Shown: piece after piece, positions 7,546 through 8,162 of the stretch
Position numbering within the stretch: the stretch's first letter is position 1
Layout: each line of letters starts with the position of its first letter
DNA from: Actinomycetes bacterium
GTDB lineage: Bacteria; Actinomycetota; Coriobacteriia; Anaerosomatales; Anaerosomataceae
Length of the DNA stretch: 8,162 nt
Assembly: GCA_021850085.1 (NCBI GenBank)
Contig: JAJZRZ010000070.1
Coordinates: forward strand, 1-8,162
Reading direction: 5' to 3'
The notes under the pieces: model-generated
The model's database searches: none
Seen by the model: the letters and a program-made list of their open reading frames with translations, nothing else
Told to the model about the DNA's origin: nothing
Made by a program: the position numbers and the translations under genes

Positions 7546-7562
7546 GACCCAGGAGGTGTGAT

Positions 7563-8084
7563 GTGCCCGTAGGCACGACCCTCATAAACCTCCGGCGCGA
7601 ACGGGGTAAGACGCTCGCCGACCTGGAGAACAGCACCAAGATCATGGGCCGCATGCTCTCGGCGCTCGAGAACGAGCGCTGGGATGAGCTGCCCGCACCG
7701 GTGTACGTCAAGGGCTACATCCAGAACTACGCGAGCGTGCTCGGCGTGGATCCGATCCCGCTCCTCGATGAGTACGCCAAGGACATCTCGGCCAGGCCCG
7801 AACGCATCGTGTTGCGCAAGATTCCCGAATCCACCGTCGTCCCACACCGGCTGGAAGTGCACGATATCCCTCGCCAGGCATGGGTGGCCGTCGCCGCCAC
7901 AGTGCTCTTGGTTGCGCTGATCGTTTGGGGCATCTCCACGCTTATGACCCGGGACGATGCGCCCCCGCCCATCTCTCCGGAGACCACGGCCACCCCCACG
8001 CCCACGAGCACACCTGACGGTCAGACCGGTGCGATCCCTGAGTCCGAGGCTATGGCGGAAATCACGCTCGCCCGAGGCGAGTAG
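7563..8084 (+). CDS. RodZ-like HTH membrane protein, short form without C-terminal domain
   Basis: The protein has 173 residues. Residues 3-72 form a RodZ-type (HTH_25) helix-turn-helix with the typical pattern LRRERGKTLADLENSTKI, then ALENERWDELP, YVKGYIQNYASVLGVDP. A basic juxtamembrane stretch follows, then one membrane segment (about 106-127) and a Pro/Thr-rich outer tail (133-152). In RodZ proteins the HTH faces the cytoplasm and binds MreB, linking the cytoskeleton to side-wall synthesis. E. coli RodZ is about twice as long and has an extracytoplasmic beta domain (DUF4115) that is absent here. The GTG start is six bases after AGGAGG (7551-7556). The ATG two bases upstream is out of frame and stops after three codons. 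Neighbouring ftsK and uppP fit an envelope role. RodZ-like is firm at the domain level; an MreB-partner function is inferred. Confidence 0.82.
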   Translation: MPVGTTLINLRRERGKTLADLENSTKIMGRMLSALENERWDELPAPVYVKGYIQNYASVLGVDPIPLLDEYAKDISARPERIVLRKIPESTVVPHRLEVHDIPRQAWVAVAATVLLVALIVWGISTLMTRDDAPPPISPETTATPTPTSTPDGQTGAIPESEAMAEITLARGE

Positions 8085-8102
8085 CACCCACGAGGAGGAA
8101 CA

Positions 8103-8162
8103 ATGGCCAAAGAACAGAGCTTCGATGTCGTGTCCCAGGTCGACATGCAGGAAGTCGACAAC
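8103..8162 (+). CDS. yajQ: YajQ-family nucleotide-binding protein, 3'-truncated by window edge
   Basis: Only the first 20 codons are visible. They read MAKEQSFDVVSQVDMQEVDN, and SFDVVSQVDMQEVDN (6-20) matches the highly conserved YajQ start (SFDIVSEVDxQEVxN). AGGAGG (8093-8098) is four bases before the ATG, and the gene begins 18 bases after the rodZ-like stop, suggesting the same transcript. YajQ proteins are small cytoplasmic proteins of about 160 residues. Members have been reported to bind nucleic acids or nucleotides, and the Xanthomonas homologue binds cyclic di-GMP. The role in this organism cannot be told from this fragment. Confidence 0.85.
   Translation, partial: MAKEQSFDVVSQVDMQEVDN

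Noticed and set aside
7544..7561. Five-codon ORF (MTQEV) over the rodZ ribosome binding site
   Set aside because: It has no ribosome binding site of its own and its sequence is dictated by the AGGAGG it covers. It is probably chance.
1..8162. Mobile element, CRISPR, toxin-antitoxin or defence system
   Set aside because: All genes are recognisable housekeeping families on one strand with even codon use. No tandem direct repeats, terminal inverted repeats, transposase or integrase were seen.

Overview
This is a GC-rich window (third codon positions are mostly G or C) carrying seven protein genes, all on the + strand and packed closely. The largest intergenic gap is 121 bases, and no stretch over 300 bases lacks a gene. 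I see no rRNA, tRNA, CRISPR array, insertion sequence, integrase or attachment site. The gene content fits a high-GC Gram-positive bacterium: RNase J, an FtsK/SpoIIIE translocase, strong GGAGG-type ribosome binding sites, and the order dapA - rnj - ftsK known from Actinobacteria and Firmicutes. An actinobacterial lineage, possibly Coriobacteriia-like, is my best guess. That placement is an inference and has not been tested by any search.

Layout: (1) 2-1675, the C-terminal part of a large two-domain FtsX/MacB-type ABC transporter permease that enters from beyond the left edge. (2) 1676-1796, the only sizeable gap, with a weak candidate promoter and two hairpins ahead of dapA. (3) 1797-2690, dapA. 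(4) 2691-2760, a short gap dominated by a very GC-rich hairpin. (5) 2761-4437, rnj. (6) 4438-5268, uppP, whose start codon follows the rnj stop with no gap. (7) 5287-7533, ftsK. (8) 7563-8084, a short RodZ-like HTH membrane protein. (9) 8103-8162, the first 20 codons of a YajQ-family gene running off the right edge.

From dapA to yajQ the genes look like one operon or a set of coupled transcripts. Several serve the cell envelope and division. DapA commits aspartate semialdehyde to lysine and diaminopimelate, a peptidoglycan building block in many bacteria. UppP regenerates undecaprenyl phosphate, the lipid carrier for wall precursors. FtsK moves chromosome DNA at the division septum. RodZ-like proteins link the cytoskeleton to wall elongation. 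RNase J (RNA processing and decay) and YajQ (nucleotide or RNA binding) are the information-related members.

This is a housekeeping region. I did not find a convincing undescribed system. The points most worth a second look are the very short RodZ-like protein without its usual C-terminal domain, the strong hairpin immediately before the RNase J gene, and the zero-gap rnj/uppP junction.
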